A stretch of 64,000 bases of DNA from Micromonospora mirobrigensis (lineage in GTDB: Bacteria; Actinomycetota; Actinomycetes; Mycobacteriales; Micromonosporaceae), in assembly GCF_900091555.1 (NCBI RefSeq), contig NZ_FMCX01000001.1, positions 186,001 through 250,000 on the forward strand. Direction: 5' to 3'. The notes below the pieces were generated by a model. The model did no database searches. It was given only the letters and a program-made list of their open reading frames with translations, and was not told the DNA's origin. Below are positions 15,697-23,656 of the stretch, in pieces. Positions within the stretch are counted from its first letter, which is position 1, and each line of letters opens with the position of its first letter. A program made the position numbers and the translations under genes.

Positions 15697-16739
15697 GCCG
15701 CACCTCCCCGGACCGCCCCGACCGGCGCGGCGGCGAGCCGGCGCTGGGCGTACACGTGCCGGACGATGTCGGCCGCCCAGTCCCGGTCGGTACGCAGCGC
15801 CAGGTGGGCCGCCCCGCACCGGCGCAGCAGCTGGCGTACCTGGTCGCGTTGGGCCGCCGCGGCGTCGGCGAACCGCTGGCGCAGCCCCGGATCACCGGTC
15901 CAGACCTCACGCCGCCGGCCGGTCTCCGGGTCGGTGAGGGTGATCAGGCCGACGTCCGGCAGCTCCCACTCCCGCGGATCGGTCACCTCGACGGCGAGCA
16001 CCTGGTGGCGGGCGGCGAGCCGGCGCAGCGCCGGTTCCCAGGCCGCCGCGGCGGCCGGATCGTCGGGCAGGTCGTCGAGGAAGTCGGAGACCAGGACGAC
16101 CAGGCCACGCCGGTGCGCCACCCGCTGAACCGCGGCGAGCGCCTCGGCCAGCGCGGGCGGGGCCGAACCGACCGGGACCGTCGGCCGGCCACCGGCTCCC
16201 GGCGGGCCGTCGGCTCCCGGCCGTTCGCCGGCGCGGGGCGCGTCGAGCAGGGCGCGCAACAGCCCGAGCAGGTGGGTACGCCCGCCGCGGGCCGGGAACC
16301 GGCGCAGCCCGGTCGGACCGAGCACCTGGGCGCCGAGCCGGTTGCCGGTGCCGGCGGTGAGGAAGCCGACCGCGGCGACGGCCGCCACCGCCAGCTCCCG
16401 CTTGTCCAGCTCGGCGGTGCCGAACTCCATGCTGGGGCTGGCGTCCACCAGCAGCCAGGTGGTGAGTTCCCGGTCGGCGTCGACCTCGCGTACGTGCGGG
16501 ACGGCGGTGCGGGCGGTGACCGCCCAGTCCATCCGGCGGACCTCGTCCTCCCCCGGCCGGTACTCCCGGCTGCCCGCGGCCTCGCTGCCCGGGCCGGGGA
16601 GCAGGCCCCGGTGCTGGCCGTGCAGGAGCCCGTCCAGGCGGCGGGTGACGGTCAGTTCCAGCCGGCGCAGCCGCTGGTCCGGGGTGAGCGCACCCAGGCC
16701 GGGTCCGGCCGGTGGGGCGGGCGCCGGTCGACGCCTCAT
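15693..16739 (-). CDS. DUF58 domain-containing protein
   Basis: 348 aa, soluble. It has the DUF58 core SREYRPGEDEVRRMDWAVTARTAVPHVREVDADRELTTWLLVDASPSM, where DASPSM is the VWA-like metal site, and GLVVLVSDFLDDL. This family is encoded almost always between a MoxR ATPase and a VWA membrane protein, as here. Its ATG overlaps the moxR stop by 4 nt (ATGA) and its stop overlaps the next start, so the three are one translationally coupled operon. The exact biochemical role is not known. Confidence 0.9.
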   Translation of the reverse strand: MRRRPAPAPPAGPGLGALTPDQRLRRLELTVTRRLDGLLHGQHRGLLPGPGSEAAGSREYRPGEDEVRRMDWAVTARTAVPHVREVDADRELTTWLLVDASPSMEFGTAELDKRELAVAAVAAVGFLTAGTGNRLGAQVLGPTGLRRFPARGGRTHLLGLLRALLDAPRAGERPGADGPPGAGGRPTVPVGSAPPALAEALAAVQRVAHRRGLVVLVSDFLDDLPDDPAAAAAWEPALRRLAARHQVLAVEVTDPREWELPDVGLITLTDPETGRRREVWTGDPGLRQRFADAAAAQRDQVRQLLRRCGAAHLALRTDRDWAADIVRHVYAQRRLAAAPVGAVRGGAA

Positions 16740-17782
16740 GCCGCCGCCAGGTCGGCCGGGTACTCGGGCCGCGCGGCGACCCGGGGCGGTGGCACCGCCT
16801 CGACCAGCCGGCGGACCACGGACTCGGCGGCCACCCCGTCGGCGACCGCGTCGAAGGTGAGCACCAGCCGGTGGGCCAGCACGTCGACGGCGAGTTCCCG
16901 GACGTCCTCCGGGGTAACGTACTCCCGGCCGCGCAGCAGGGCCTGGGCCCGGGCCGCCGCGACCAGGCCGAGGGTGGCCCGGGGGCTGGCCCCGTACGCC
17001 AGTTGGGCCGCCACGTCGGAGACGCCGAACCGGCCGGGGTCGCGGGTGGCCAGGATGAGCCGGACGACGTACTCGGCGATCGCGTGGTGGACGAAGACGC
17101 CCTCGGCCCGGCGTTGCAGGTCCCGCAGCCGGTGCGGGTCGAGGACCACCCGCGCGGTGGGCCGGTCGCTGCTCATCCGGTAGAGGATCGTCAGCTCGTC
17201 CGCGTCGCTCGGGTAGTCAACGATGATCTTCATGAGGAACCGGTCGCGCTGCGCCTCCGGGAGCTGGTAGACCCCCTCGGACTCGATCGGGTTCTGGGTG
17301 GCGAGCACCAGGAACGGATCGGGTACCGGCCAGCTCCGGCCGCCGATGGAGACCTGCCGCTCGGCCATCGCCTCCAGCAGCGCGGACTGCACCTTCGCCG
17401 GCGCACGGTTGATCTCGTCGGCCAGCACCAGGTTCGCCATGATCGGCCCGAGCTCGATGTCGAAGCTCTCCTGGGACGCCCGGTAGATGCGGGTGCCCAC
17501 GATGTCCGAGGGAACCAGGTCCGGGGTGAACTGGATCCGGGAGAACGTGCCACCGACCACGGTGGCGAGGGTCTGCGCGGCCAGCGTCTTGGCCACGCCG
17601 GGCACCCCCTCCAGCAGGCAGTGCCCGCCGGCGACGAGGGCGGTGAGCAGGCGCTCGACGAGCCGGTCCTGCCCCACGATCACGCGTTTGACCTCGAGGA
17701 GGGTCTGTTCCAGGTCCGCACCGGCCGGGTCGGCCGTGGCCGGGCTGGGCAGGCCGGCCAGGGTGTCCGAGATGTCCGTCAC
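16736..17782 (-). CDS. MoxR-family AAA+ ATPase
   Basis: 348 aa. Walker A variant LLEGVPGVAKT (~56-66), Walker B LVLADEINRAPAKVQSALLEAM, sensor 1 VLATQNPIESEGVYQLPEAQRDRF, and the C-terminal lid with PRATLGLVAAARAQALLRGREYVTPEDV. MoxR ATPases act as chaperones that load cofactors or assemble complexes with VWA proteins. GTG 17782 is first in its operon; GATAAT near 17820 on the minus strand is a reasonable -10 candidate. Confidence 0.95.
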   Translation of the reverse strand: MTDISDTLAGLPSPATADPAGADLEQTLLEVKRVIVGQDRLVERLLTALVAGGHCLLEGVPGVAKTLAAQTLATVVGGTFSRIQFTPDLVPSDIVGTRIYRASQESFDIELGPIMANLVLADEINRAPAKVQSALLEAMAERQVSIGGRSWPVPDPFLVLATQNPIESEGVYQLPEAQRDRFLMKIIVDYPSDADELTILYRMSSDRPTARVVLDPHRLRDLQRRAEGVFVHHAIAEYVVRLILATRDPGRFGVSDVAAQLAYGASPRATLGLVAAARAQALLRGREYVTPEDVRELAVDVLAHRLVLTFDAVADGVAAESVVRRLVEAVPPPRVAARPEYPADLAAA

Positions 17783-17961
17783 GGTGCTTGCTTCCCGGGC
17801 GGGCGGGCAGCAAACGTCGGATTATCCATGCCTGATCACGCGGCGGCGGCGATATCAGGACACCCTGCCCGTCCGGCATGGAACCGGTGAAGACCCGTCG
17901 GATCCGGTCGACGGGCCGCGCGTCGGCCCGTCCCTGCCGAGCGGCCCGGGCCGCAACGCGA

Positions 17962-17997
17962 AGCGCCGGCCCCGGGAAGGTGCCCGGGACCGGCGCT
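17962..17997 (-). terminator. Terminator after the secreted-protein gene
   Basis: AGCGCCGG pairs with CCGGCGCT and the inner CCCGGG with CCCGGG, 12 nt beyond the stop at 18010. It separates that gene from the moxR operon downstream. Confidence 0.65.
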
Positions 17998-18009
17998 CGT
18001 GGCGTCGGG

Positions 18010-18537
18010 TCAGTTGTGGACGACGAGGTGGAAGGGCCGGTTCCCCACCCCACCGGTCGAGGTCCGGGTCTGCACGAAGACGCCGTTCGGGGTCCCGCGC
18101 CGCGGGGCGACCGAGGCCTCGCCGCCCGGGGGCACGTTCAGCGCGTCCGTTGTGCCGACGGTCGCCCCGTAGCTCTTGCCGCTGACGTTGTAGTTGAAGA
18201 GCACCTGGTACTGGCCGGTGCCGTAGCGCTTGGCGCTGACCACGTCGGGCGATCCGCGCAGCAGCACCCCGGCGTCGCTGACCACGGCCCACGCCACGGT
18301 GCCGGGGCCGGTCGAGGTGATGCCGATCCGCTGGGACATGGCGGCCTTGGCGGCGCGGGCGTCCGCCGCGCTCACCGCGGGCTGGCCGCTGTTGCCGGGC
18401 TGACGCACGGCCGGCTGGACGGACCCCTGCGGAGCCCTGGTGCCGGGCTGGGCGACGGCGATCCCCCCGCCGGCCAGGGTGAGCGCGAGGACGCCGACGG
18501 CCAGTGCCGTCACCTTGCGTCGGGAAAATGTGGTCAT
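18010..18537 (-). CDS. Small secreted protein of unknown function
   Basis: 175 aa with a clear signal peptide: basic TTFSRRKV, hydrophobic TALAVGVLALTLAGGGIAVAQ, with cleavage expected after the VAQ region. A Gln/Pro-rich linker (~30-55) leads to a compact beta-rich domain of about 115 residues (GTVAWAVVSDAGVLLRGS, GQYQVLFNYNVSGKSYGATVG, GVFVQTRTSTGGVGNRPFHLVVHN) that resembles small repetitive beta-strand surface proteins; no named domain is recognised. No cysteines in the mature part. ATG 18537 has GGGAGA 7 nt upstream. Its leader contains two inverted repeats. Confidence 0.75.
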   Translation of the reverse strand: MTTFSRRKVTALAVGVLALTLAGGGIAVAQPGTRAPQGSVQPAVRQPGNSGQPAVSAADARAAKAAMSQRIGITSTGPGTVAWAVVSDAGVLLRGSPDVVSAKRYGTGQYQVLFNYNVSGKSYGATVGTTDALNVPPGGEASVAPRRGTPNGVFVQTRTSTGGVGNRPFHLVVHN

Positions 18538-18571
18538 GACAGGTCTCCCTTGAGCGACCGAGGCGATGCGG

Positions 18572-18594
18572 CCGACCCGCGGTAGGCGGGTCGG
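18572..18594 (-). promoter_or_regulatory. 9-bp inverted repeat in the leader of the secreted-protein gene
   Basis: CCGACCCGC - GGTAG - GCGGGTCGG, perfect arms, 35 nt upstream of ATG 18537. It would form a stable RNA hairpin in a 5' leader or serve as an operator. Confidence 0.5.
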
Positions 18595-18603
18595 AAATGA
18601 CGG

Positions 18604-18621
18604 ATGCCGGCAGGCCGGCAT
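18604..18621 (-). promoter_or_regulatory. 18-bp palindrome in the leader of the secreted-protein gene
   Basis: ATGCCGGC-AG-GCCGGCAT, perfect 8-bp arms with 2-nt centre, 9 bp beyond the previous repeat. The near-absent loop makes a protein-binding site more likely than an RNA hairpin. Confidence 0.45.
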
Positions 18622-18881
18622 CAGGATCCGCGCTTACGACCGCCCATTTCCCACACATTTCCGATGGCGACCGTGCGGCCAGTACACCCGCTCTGAGCAG
18701 GCATTACTGCGCTGATCTGCGACTCTTCAACCAGGTCGAAACGTAGCACCGACAAAACCGCACAGTCAATGGCGAAACACCGTCCGACGCATTATCAACA
18801 GTCCCGTCAATAATTACGAAACGTGAGGCCGTCGGCATTCACGAAATGCCGCACGGGCAGCGGCGGGCGGTGGGCGTGGAC

Positions 18882-18887
18882 TACCGT
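18882..18887 (+). promoter_or_regulatory. -10 box (TACCGT), leaderless
   Basis: TACCGT, 6 nt spacer, then ATG 18894. It selects ATG 18894 over the in-frame ATG 18846. Confidence 0.55.
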
Positions 18888-18893
18888 GGGCGC

Positions 18894-19880
18894 ATGATCA
18901 CCGACACCCGGCCGGCGGAGGTGGGCCGGCGCCGGGGCGGCACGGCACTCTGCTGGGCCCTCGTCGCGCCGGGCCTCGGCTGGACCGTGGTCCGGCTTCC
19001 CGGCCTGGAGCGGGGGCCACTCGTGCAGGCGGTCGCCTTCACCCCGTACCTGGCGGGCTGGAGCCTGCTCGCGCTGGTGGCGGCGCTCGCCCTGCGGCGC
19101 CGGTGGCCGGCGTTGGTCGCGGGCCTCACGGCGGTGGCACTGGTCGGCGTGGTCGCCCCTCGCGCGCTGCCCGCCCGGCAGCCCGACGCGGGCGGGCCGC
19201 CGGTACGGCTGCTCACCGCCAACCTGCTGCACGGCGACGCCGATCCGGGCGAGCTGGTCGAGCTGGTCCGCAGCCACCGGGTCGACGTGCTGGTGGTGCA
19301 GGAGTTCACCCCGGGCGCCGAGGCCGGCCTGGACCGGGCCGGTCTCGGCGCGCTGCTCCCCCACCGGCAGCTCAACCCGGAGGTGGGCACCACCGGGTCG
19401 GGGCTCTACAGCCGGTTCCCGCTCAGCGATCCCCAGGTACGCCGCAACCGGGGCTTCAACTTCACCCAGGCGTCGGCCACCGTCGCCGCGCCCGGGGCGC
19501 CACCGGTCCGGGTCGAGTCGGCCCACCCGGCGGCGCCCTGGTCGGTGGCGGTGGTCGACGACTGGCGCACCGACCTGGCGGGGCAGCCGCCGGCCACTCC
19601 GGACGGACCGTTGCGGATCCTGGCCGGCGACTTCAACGCCACGCTCGACCACGCGCCGCTGCGCGCCCTGCTCGACACCGGGTACGCCGACGCCGCCGAC
19701 GCGGTGGGCGCCGGGCTGTCGGGCACCTGGGGCCCGTACGACGGCGACCTGATCCCGCCGGTCACCATCGACCACGTGCTGGTCGACCGCCGGATCGCGG
19801 TACGCGCGGTCGACGTGCACCCGCTGCCCGGCAGCGACCACCGGGCGGTCCTCGCCGAACTGCGCCTGCCCGCCGGCTGA
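18894..19880 (+). CDS. Endonuclease/exonuclease/phosphatase-family membrane protein
   Basis: 328 aa. Three N-terminal membrane segments (about 15-105: ALCWALVAPGLGWTVVRL, AFTPYLAGWSLLALVAALAL, ALVAGLTAVALVGVVAP) are followed by an EEP catalytic domain outside the membrane: LLTANLLHG (metal-binding Asn), VDVLVVQEFT (catalytic Glu), GLYSRFPL, ILAGDFNAT (Asp/Asn) and DHVLVD with GSDHRAVLAEL (His). All active-site motifs are present. Substrates in this superfamily include phosphodiesters of nucleic acids, inositol lipids and sphingomyelin; the actual one is unknown. Confidence 0.85.
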   Translation: MITDTRPAEVGRRRGGTALCWALVAPGLGWTVVRLPGLERGPLVQAVAFTPYLAGWSLLALVAALALRRRWPALVAGLTAVALVGVVAPRALPARQPDAGGPPVRLLTANLLHGDADPGELVELVRSHRVDVLVVQEFTPGAEAGLDRAGLGALLPHRQLNPEVGTTGSGLYSRFPLSDPQVRRNRGFNFTQASATVAAPGAPPVRVESAHPAAPWSVAVVDDWRTDLAGQPPATPDGPLRILAGDFNATLDHAPLRALLDTGYADAADAVGAGLSGTWGPYDGDLIPPVTIDHVLVDRRIAVRAVDVHPLPGSDHRAVLAELRLPAG

Positions 19881-19883
19881 GGT

Positions 19884-19938
19884 GTTAAGAAGGGGCCCCT
19901 GCTATACGAAATGCGTTAAGAGGGGGCCCTTCCTTACA
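19884..19938 (-). repeat. GGCC-doublet repeat, copy A (3' end of cimA)
   Basis: Two units, GTTAAGAAGGGGCCCCTGC (19884-) and GTTAAGAGGGGGCCCTTCC (19915-), with palindrome centres 31 bp apart. The cimA stop codon TAA (19936-19934) is part of the second unit. It separates cimA from the convergent phosphoesterase gene, so it may terminate both. Confidence 0.85.
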
Positions 19939-21517
19939 CCCGGGTGCGGGCGAGGCCGTAGGTCAGGGCGTCGACCAGGGCGTGCCAGGAGGCCTCGACC
20001 ACGTTCGGGTGCACCCCGACGGTGGTCCAGTCGTTGCCGGCACCGTCGACGGTCTCCACCAGCACCCGGGTCACCGCCCCGGTGCCGTGGCTGCCCTCCA
20101 GGATCCGCACCTTGTAGTCGGCCAGCTCGAAGCCGAGCAGCTCCGGGTAGTGCCGGGACAATCCGACCCGCAGCGCCTCGTCGAGGGCGTTGATCGGGCC
20201 GTTCCCCTCCGCGGTGGCGATCACCCGCTCGCCGCGTACCCGGATCTTGACGGTGGCCTCGGAGACCACCGCGCCGTCCTCCCGGTGCTCCACCTGCACC
20301 CGGTACGACTCCAGGGCGAACGGTCGGGGGGCCGCCCCGCCGGGCAGCTCGGAGCGGACCAGCAGCTCGAAGGAGGCGTCCGCGGCCTCGAAGGACCAGC
20401 CGTCCGCCTCCAGCTCCTTGACCCGGCCGGTCACCTTCGACAGCGCCTCCGGATGGCCGGCCAGGTCGAGGCCCAGCTCGCGGCTCTTCAGCTCGACGCT
20501 GGCCCGGCCGGCCATCTCGGTGACCAGGATCCGCATGTCGTTGCCCACCACCGACGGGTCGACGTGGTTGTAGAGCAGCGGGTCGACCTTGATCGCGCTC
20601 GCGTGCAGCCCCGCCTTGTGGGCGAAGGCGGCGGCCCCGGCGTACGCCTGGTGGGTGTCGGGGACGATGTTGGCGATCTCGGCGATGGCGTGCGAGACCC
20701 GCACCATCTGCTCCAGGCAACCGGCCGGTAGGACGGGGAGCCCGAGCTTGAGCTGGAGGTTGCCGACCACGGCGAAGATGTCGGCGTTGCCGGGGCGCTC
20801 GCCGTACCCGTTGGCGGTGCCCTGGACGTGCCGGACCCCGGCCTCGACGGCGGCGATGGTGTTGGCCACGGCGCAGGCGGTGTCGTTCTGGGCGTGCATG
20901 CCGAGCAGTTCCGGGGCGACGCCGGTCCGGGCGGTGAGGTCGGTGATGACGGCGGTGACCTGCGAGGGGAGCATGCCGCCGTTGGTGTCGCAGAGCACGA
21001 ACCGTTCGGCGCCGGCGGCCAGGGCGGTCTCCACCACGGCGGCGCCGTAGGCGGGGTCGTGCCGGTGGCCGTCGAAGAAGTGCTCGCCGTCGACGAAGAT
21101 CCGCCGGTCGTGGCGGACCAGGTGGGCCACCGTGTCGCGGATCATCGCCAGGTTCTCGGCCGGGGTGGTCCGCAGTGCCCGTTCGACGTGCCGCAGGTCG
21201 GCCTTGGCGACCAGGGTGACCACCGGGGTCTCGGCGTCGAGCAGGCCGCGCACCTGCGGGTCGGCGTCCACCGCGACGCCGGCCCGGCGGGTGGCCCCGA
21301 ACGCGGCGAAGACCGCGTGGCGCAGGTCGAGCTCCTTGCGGGCCCGGCGGAAGAACTCGGTGTCCTTGGGTACCGCCCCGGGCCAGCCCCCCTCGATGAA
21401 GCCCACCCCGAACTCGTCGAGCAGCCGGGCGACGGCCAGCTTGTCGACCACGGAGTAGCTGAGCCCTTCGCGCTGCGCGCCGTCGCGCAGCGTGGTGTCG
21501 TACACCTGGAAGGTCAT
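19934..21517 (-). CDS. cimA: Citramalate synthase
   Basis: 527 aa. It condenses acetyl-CoA with pyruvate to (R)-citramalate, opening a threonine-independent route to 2-oxobutyrate and isoleucine. VYDTTLRDGAQREG is the HMGL/LeuA-family active-site motif; FVDGEHFFDGHRHD, LCDTNGGMLPSQV and GMHAQNDTACAVANT are typical of the CimA (TIGR00977) branch, and a LeuA-type regulatory domain (~380-510) follows for feedback by isoleucine. ATG 21517 was chosen over upstream codons because the DTTLRDGAQ motif lies just behind it. It is preceded by an attenuator with a Val-Leu-Ile-Ile leader peptide and followed by repeat copy A. Confidence 0.93.
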   Translation of the reverse strand: MTFQVYDTTLRDGAQREGLSYSVVDKLAVARLLDEFGVGFIEGGWPGAVPKDTEFFRRARKELDLRHAVFAAFGATRRAGVAVDADPQVRGLLDAETPVVTLVAKADLRHVERALRTTPAENLAMIRDTVAHLVRHDRRIFVDGEHFFDGHRHDPAYGAAVVETALAAGAERFVLCDTNGGMLPSQVTAVITDLTARTGVAPELLGMHAQNDTACAVANTIAAVEAGVRHVQGTANGYGERPGNADIFAVVGNLQLKLGLPVLPAGCLEQMVRVSHAIAEIANIVPDTHQAYAGAAAFAHKAGLHASAIKVDPLLYNHVDPSVVGNDMRILVTEMAGRASVELKSRELGLDLAGHPEALSKVTGRVKELEADGWSFEAADASFELLVRSELPGGAAPRPFALESYRVQVEHREDGAVVSEATVKIRVRGERVIATAEGNGPINALDEALRVGLSRHYPELLGFELADYKVRILEGSHGTGAVTRVLVETVDGAGNDWTTVGVHPNVVEASWHALVDALTYGLARTRV

Positions 21518-21566
21518 GGGGGTCCCTTCTGTCTTGCGTGCGGATCGGTCGGGGGCGGTGCGGAGC

Positions 21567-21600
21567 AAACAAAAAGACCTCCAGCGGATGCGGGAGGTCT
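21567..21600 (-). promoter_or_regulatory. Attenuator terminator in the cimA leader
   Basis: On the minus strand AGACCTCC pairs perfectly with GGAGGTCT (8 bp, 10-nt loop), followed by TTTTGTTTG. It lies 50 nt before the cimA ATG and 33 nt after the leader-peptide stop, in the sense orientation. An upstream CCTCC near 21620 could compete for GGAGG as an antiterminator. Confidence 0.85.
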
Positions 21601-21632
21601 ACGCGCTCGGCGAGGGGGAGGATGCCGGCGCG

Positions 21633-21665
21633 TCAGGGGCTAATGATCAGTACGGTGCTGGTCAC
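21633..21665 (-). CDS. cimA leader peptide (MTSTVLIISP)
   Basis: A 10-codon ORF from GTG 21665: codons for Val (GTA), Leu (CTG), Ile (ATC), Ile (ATT) are consecutive at positions 5-8. GTA and ATT are rare codons in this GC-rich genome. The ORF is followed by an intrinsic terminator and then cimA, the classical attenuation arrangement: ribosome stalling when branched-chain aminoacyl-tRNAs are scarce would prevent termination. CAGACT 7 nt before the GTG is a possible -10 box, making the leader itself leaderless. Confidence 0.75.
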   Translation of the reverse strand: MTSTVLIISP

Positions 21666-21901
21666 GATTCGTAGTCTGCCACCGCCCCGCCGGTTTTGGG
21701 AGAAGTAATCCACATTGCGGGATGGTCACTGAGGGTCGCCGTCGTCCCGGCTCCGGCCGGCCCGGTCCCGGCCCGCCCGCCGGTGATCGACTTCACAAGT
21801 GGTCCGGGAGCCGAGCAGGCACGAAGTGCCCTGCGGAAGTATCTGGAACCGATCCAGTTATCGGCCCAGAGCCGCTGACGAGCCACTGTCAAGGAGGACC
21901 T

Positions 21902-22462
21902 GTGCTCACCGTCGGTGACCGCTTCCCCGAGTACGAACTCACCGCCTGCGTGTCGCTCGACGCCGACAAGGCGTTCGAGACGATCAACCACAAGTCCCAC
22001 GAGGGCCAGTGGCGGGTGGTCTTCTTCTGGCCGAAGGACTTCACCTTCATCTGCCCGACGGAGATCGCCGAGTTCGGCCGGCTCAACGGCGAGTTCGCCG
22101 ACCGCGACGCCCAGGTGCTGGGCGTGTCGGTGGACAACGAGTTCGTCCACTACGCGTGGCGCAAGGACCACCCGGACCTGCGCGACCTGCCCTTCCCGAT
22201 GATCAGCGACATCAAGCGCGAGCTGACCGAGGCGTGCGGCGTGCTCGGCTCCGACGGCGTCGCCCAGCGGGCCACCTTCATCGTCGACCCGAACAACGAG
22301 ATCCAGTTCGCCATGGTCACCGCCGGTTCGGTCGGCCGCAACGTCTCCGAGGTGCTGCGGGTGCTCGACGCCCTCCAGACCGACGAGCTCTGCCCGTGCA
22401 ACTGGAACTCCGGTGGGGCCACCCTGGACGCCACCCGGCTGCTCGCCGGCGCCGGGGCCTGA
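21902..22462 (+). CDS. ahpC: Alkyl hydroperoxide reductase AhpC (peroxiredoxin)
   Basis: 186 aa. FFWPKDFTFICPTEIAEF carries the peroxidatic cysteine (Cys51) and the C-terminal DELCPCNW holds the resolving cysteines (164 and 166), as in the mycobacterial AhpC that is reduced by AhpD. It removes hydrogen peroxide, organic peroxides and peroxynitrite in the cytoplasm. GTG 21902 is preceded by AAGGAGG at 5 nt. ahpD follows after 2 nt. No oxyR gene is adjacent in this window. Confidence 0.95.
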   Translation: MLTVGDRFPEYELTACVSLDADKAFETINHKSHEGQWRVVFFWPKDFTFICPTEIAEFGRLNGEFADRDAQVLGVSVDNEFVHYAWRKDHPDLRDLPFPMISDIKRELTEACGVLGSDGVAQRATFIVDPNNEIQFAMVTAGSVGRNVSEVLRVLDALQTDELCPCNWNSGGATLDATRLLAGAGA

Positions 22463-22464
22463 TC

Positions 22465-22995
22465 ATGGGTCTGGACGCGGTCAAGGCGGCGCTGCCCGAG
22501 TACGCCAAGGACATCAAGCTCAACCTCGGCTCGACCGTCGGCACCTCGACGCTCCGGCCGGAGCAGGGCTGGGGCACGGCGCTGGCCTGCGCCGTCGCCG
22601 CCCGCAACGGCGAGCTGCTGCGGGAGATCGCGGAGGAGGCGGCCGCCCACCTGACGCCGGAGGCGGTCGAGGCGGCCAAGGGCGCCGCCACCATCATGGC
22701 GATGAACAACGTCTACTACCGGGCCAAGCACCTGATCGGCGACGAGCAGTACGCCTCGATGCCGGCCCGGCTGCGGATGCAGATCATCGCCCGGCCCGGC
22801 GTGGACAAGGGCGACTTCGAGCTCTGGTGCCTCGCCGTCTCGGCGATCACCGGCTGCGGGGTGTGCCTGGAGTCGCACGAGAAGACGCTGCGCGCCACGG
22901 GCTTCACCCGTGAGCAGGTGCACGAGGCGCTGCGGATCGCGGCCGTCGTGCACGCTGCGGCGGTGGCCCTGGACGCCCGGGCCGCACTGGCCTGA
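22465..22995 (+). CDS. ahpD: Alkyl hydroperoxide reductase AhpD
   Basis: 176 aa. ITGCGVCLESHEKTLR contains the CxxC-x3-H catalytic motif (Cys131, Cys134, His138; one residue shifted from the M. tuberculosis enzyme) and the AhpD all-helical fold is visible throughout. It passes electrons from lipoamide (dihydrolipoamide acyltransferase plus Lpd) to AhpC. Start ATG 22465, only 2 nt behind the ahpC stop, so the pair is translationally coupled. Confidence 0.95.
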   Translation: MGLDAVKAALPEYAKDIKLNLGSTVGTSTLRPEQGWGTALACAVAARNGELLREIAEEAAAHLTPEAVEAAKGAATIMAMNNVYYRAKHLIGDEQYASMPARLRMQIIARPGVDKGDFELWCLAVSAITGCGVCLESHEKTLRATGFTREQVHEALRIAAVVHAAAVALDARAALA

Positions 22996-23006
22996 CCCGT
23001 AAGCCC

Positions 23007-23043
23007 GACGGGCCGGCAGCCGCGACCGCGGCGCCGGCCCGTC
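23007..23043 (+). terminator. Terminator of ahpCD
   Basis: GACGGGCCGGC pairs with GCCGGCCCGTC (11 bp) with an inner CCGC/GCGG stem, 11 nt behind the ahpD stop. Confidence 0.75.
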
Positions 23044-23062
23044 GTCGTTGCCGCGGGTACGG

Positions 23063-23088
23063 GTGTAGGAGGCGGCCGGGCCGGGTAC
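23063..23088 (+). promoter_or_regulatory. SigB-type stress promoter for the PRC-barrel gene
   Basis: GTGT - 16 nt - GGGTAC matches the Streptomyces SigB-group consensus (GNNT, 14-16 nt, GGGTAC/T). The expected transcription start is about 60 nt before ATG 23156. Confidence 0.5.
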
Positions 23089-23155
23089 CACTTATCCGGA
23101 CACGACATGAGCTTTTCTCCCATAACGACTATGACAGTCGAGGCAGGAGTTACCC

Positions 23156-23620
23156 ATGGACAGGCTCGACCCGCAGACCCCGAACACCATCCCCGCCTCC
23201 GCGGTCCACGGTGACCCGGCCGGCTACGCCACCGGCGCCACGGGCGGCGCGTTCGACCCGTGGCGCTACCGGGACGAGGCCGGCGTCGCCGGCGCGGACC
23301 TGGTCGGCTACAAGGTCGAGGCGACCGACGGCGGGATCGGCAAGATCGACCGGGCCAGCCATGACGTCGACGACAGCTACCTCGTCGTCGACACCGGCCC
23401 GTGGATCTTCGGCAAGAAGGTGATGCTCCCGGCCGGCACGGTCAACCGCGTCGACCACGACGACCGCAAGGTCTACGTGGACCGCGACAAGGACCAGATC
23501 AAGGCCGCCCCGGAGTACGACGAGACCAGCCACAGCGACCCGGCCTACCGGGACCGCCTCGGCGGCTACTACGGCGAGAACTACTCGGCCCTGCCGCCGG
23601 ACGCGCCCGGCCGGGTCTGA
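23156..23620 (+). CDS. PRC-barrel domain protein
   Basis: 154 aa. After a ~45-residue variable start, residues ~50-115 form a PRC-barrel (LVGYKVEATDGGIGKIDRASHDVDDSYLVVDTGPWIFGKKVMLPAGTVNRVD) followed by VYVDRDKDQIKAAPEYD and a Tyr/Asp-rich acidic tail. Such proteins are common in actinobacteria, often under stress sigma factors, and PRC-barrels occur in RNA-processing (RimM) and photosystem H proteins; this one has no known partner. ATG 23156 has AGGAG at a suitable distance. A SigB-like promoter lies upstream and a perfect 13-bp hairpin downstream. Confidence 0.85.
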   Translation: MDRLDPQTPNTIPASAVHGDPAGYATGATGGAFDPWRYRDEAGVAGADLVGYKVEATDGGIGKIDRASHDVDDSYLVVDTGPWIFGKKVMLPAGTVNRVDHDDRKVYVDRDKDQIKAAPEYDETSHSDPAYRDRLGGYYGENYSALPPDAPGRV

Positions 23621-23656
23621 CACCCGTACCGCCCGCGCCCTGCGCGGCGGACCCGA

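Larger units (their letters stand above)
18538..18893. other. 356-bp divergent intergenic region
   Basis: Besides the two inverted repeats near 18.6 kb it has a relatively AT-rich stretch (18760-18830), two CGAAACGT copies (near 18738 and 18817) and an inverted repeat CGGCATT-CACGA-AATGCCG at 18833-18851, about 30 bp upstream of the -10 box of the plus-strand gene. No riboswitch or RNA gene is recognised. Confidence 0.5.

Noticed and set aside
18595..18720. Possible riboswitch (c-di-AMP type) in the secreted-protein leader
   Set aside because: The conserved blocks of the ydaO-type aptamer are not found; only simple inverted repeats are present.
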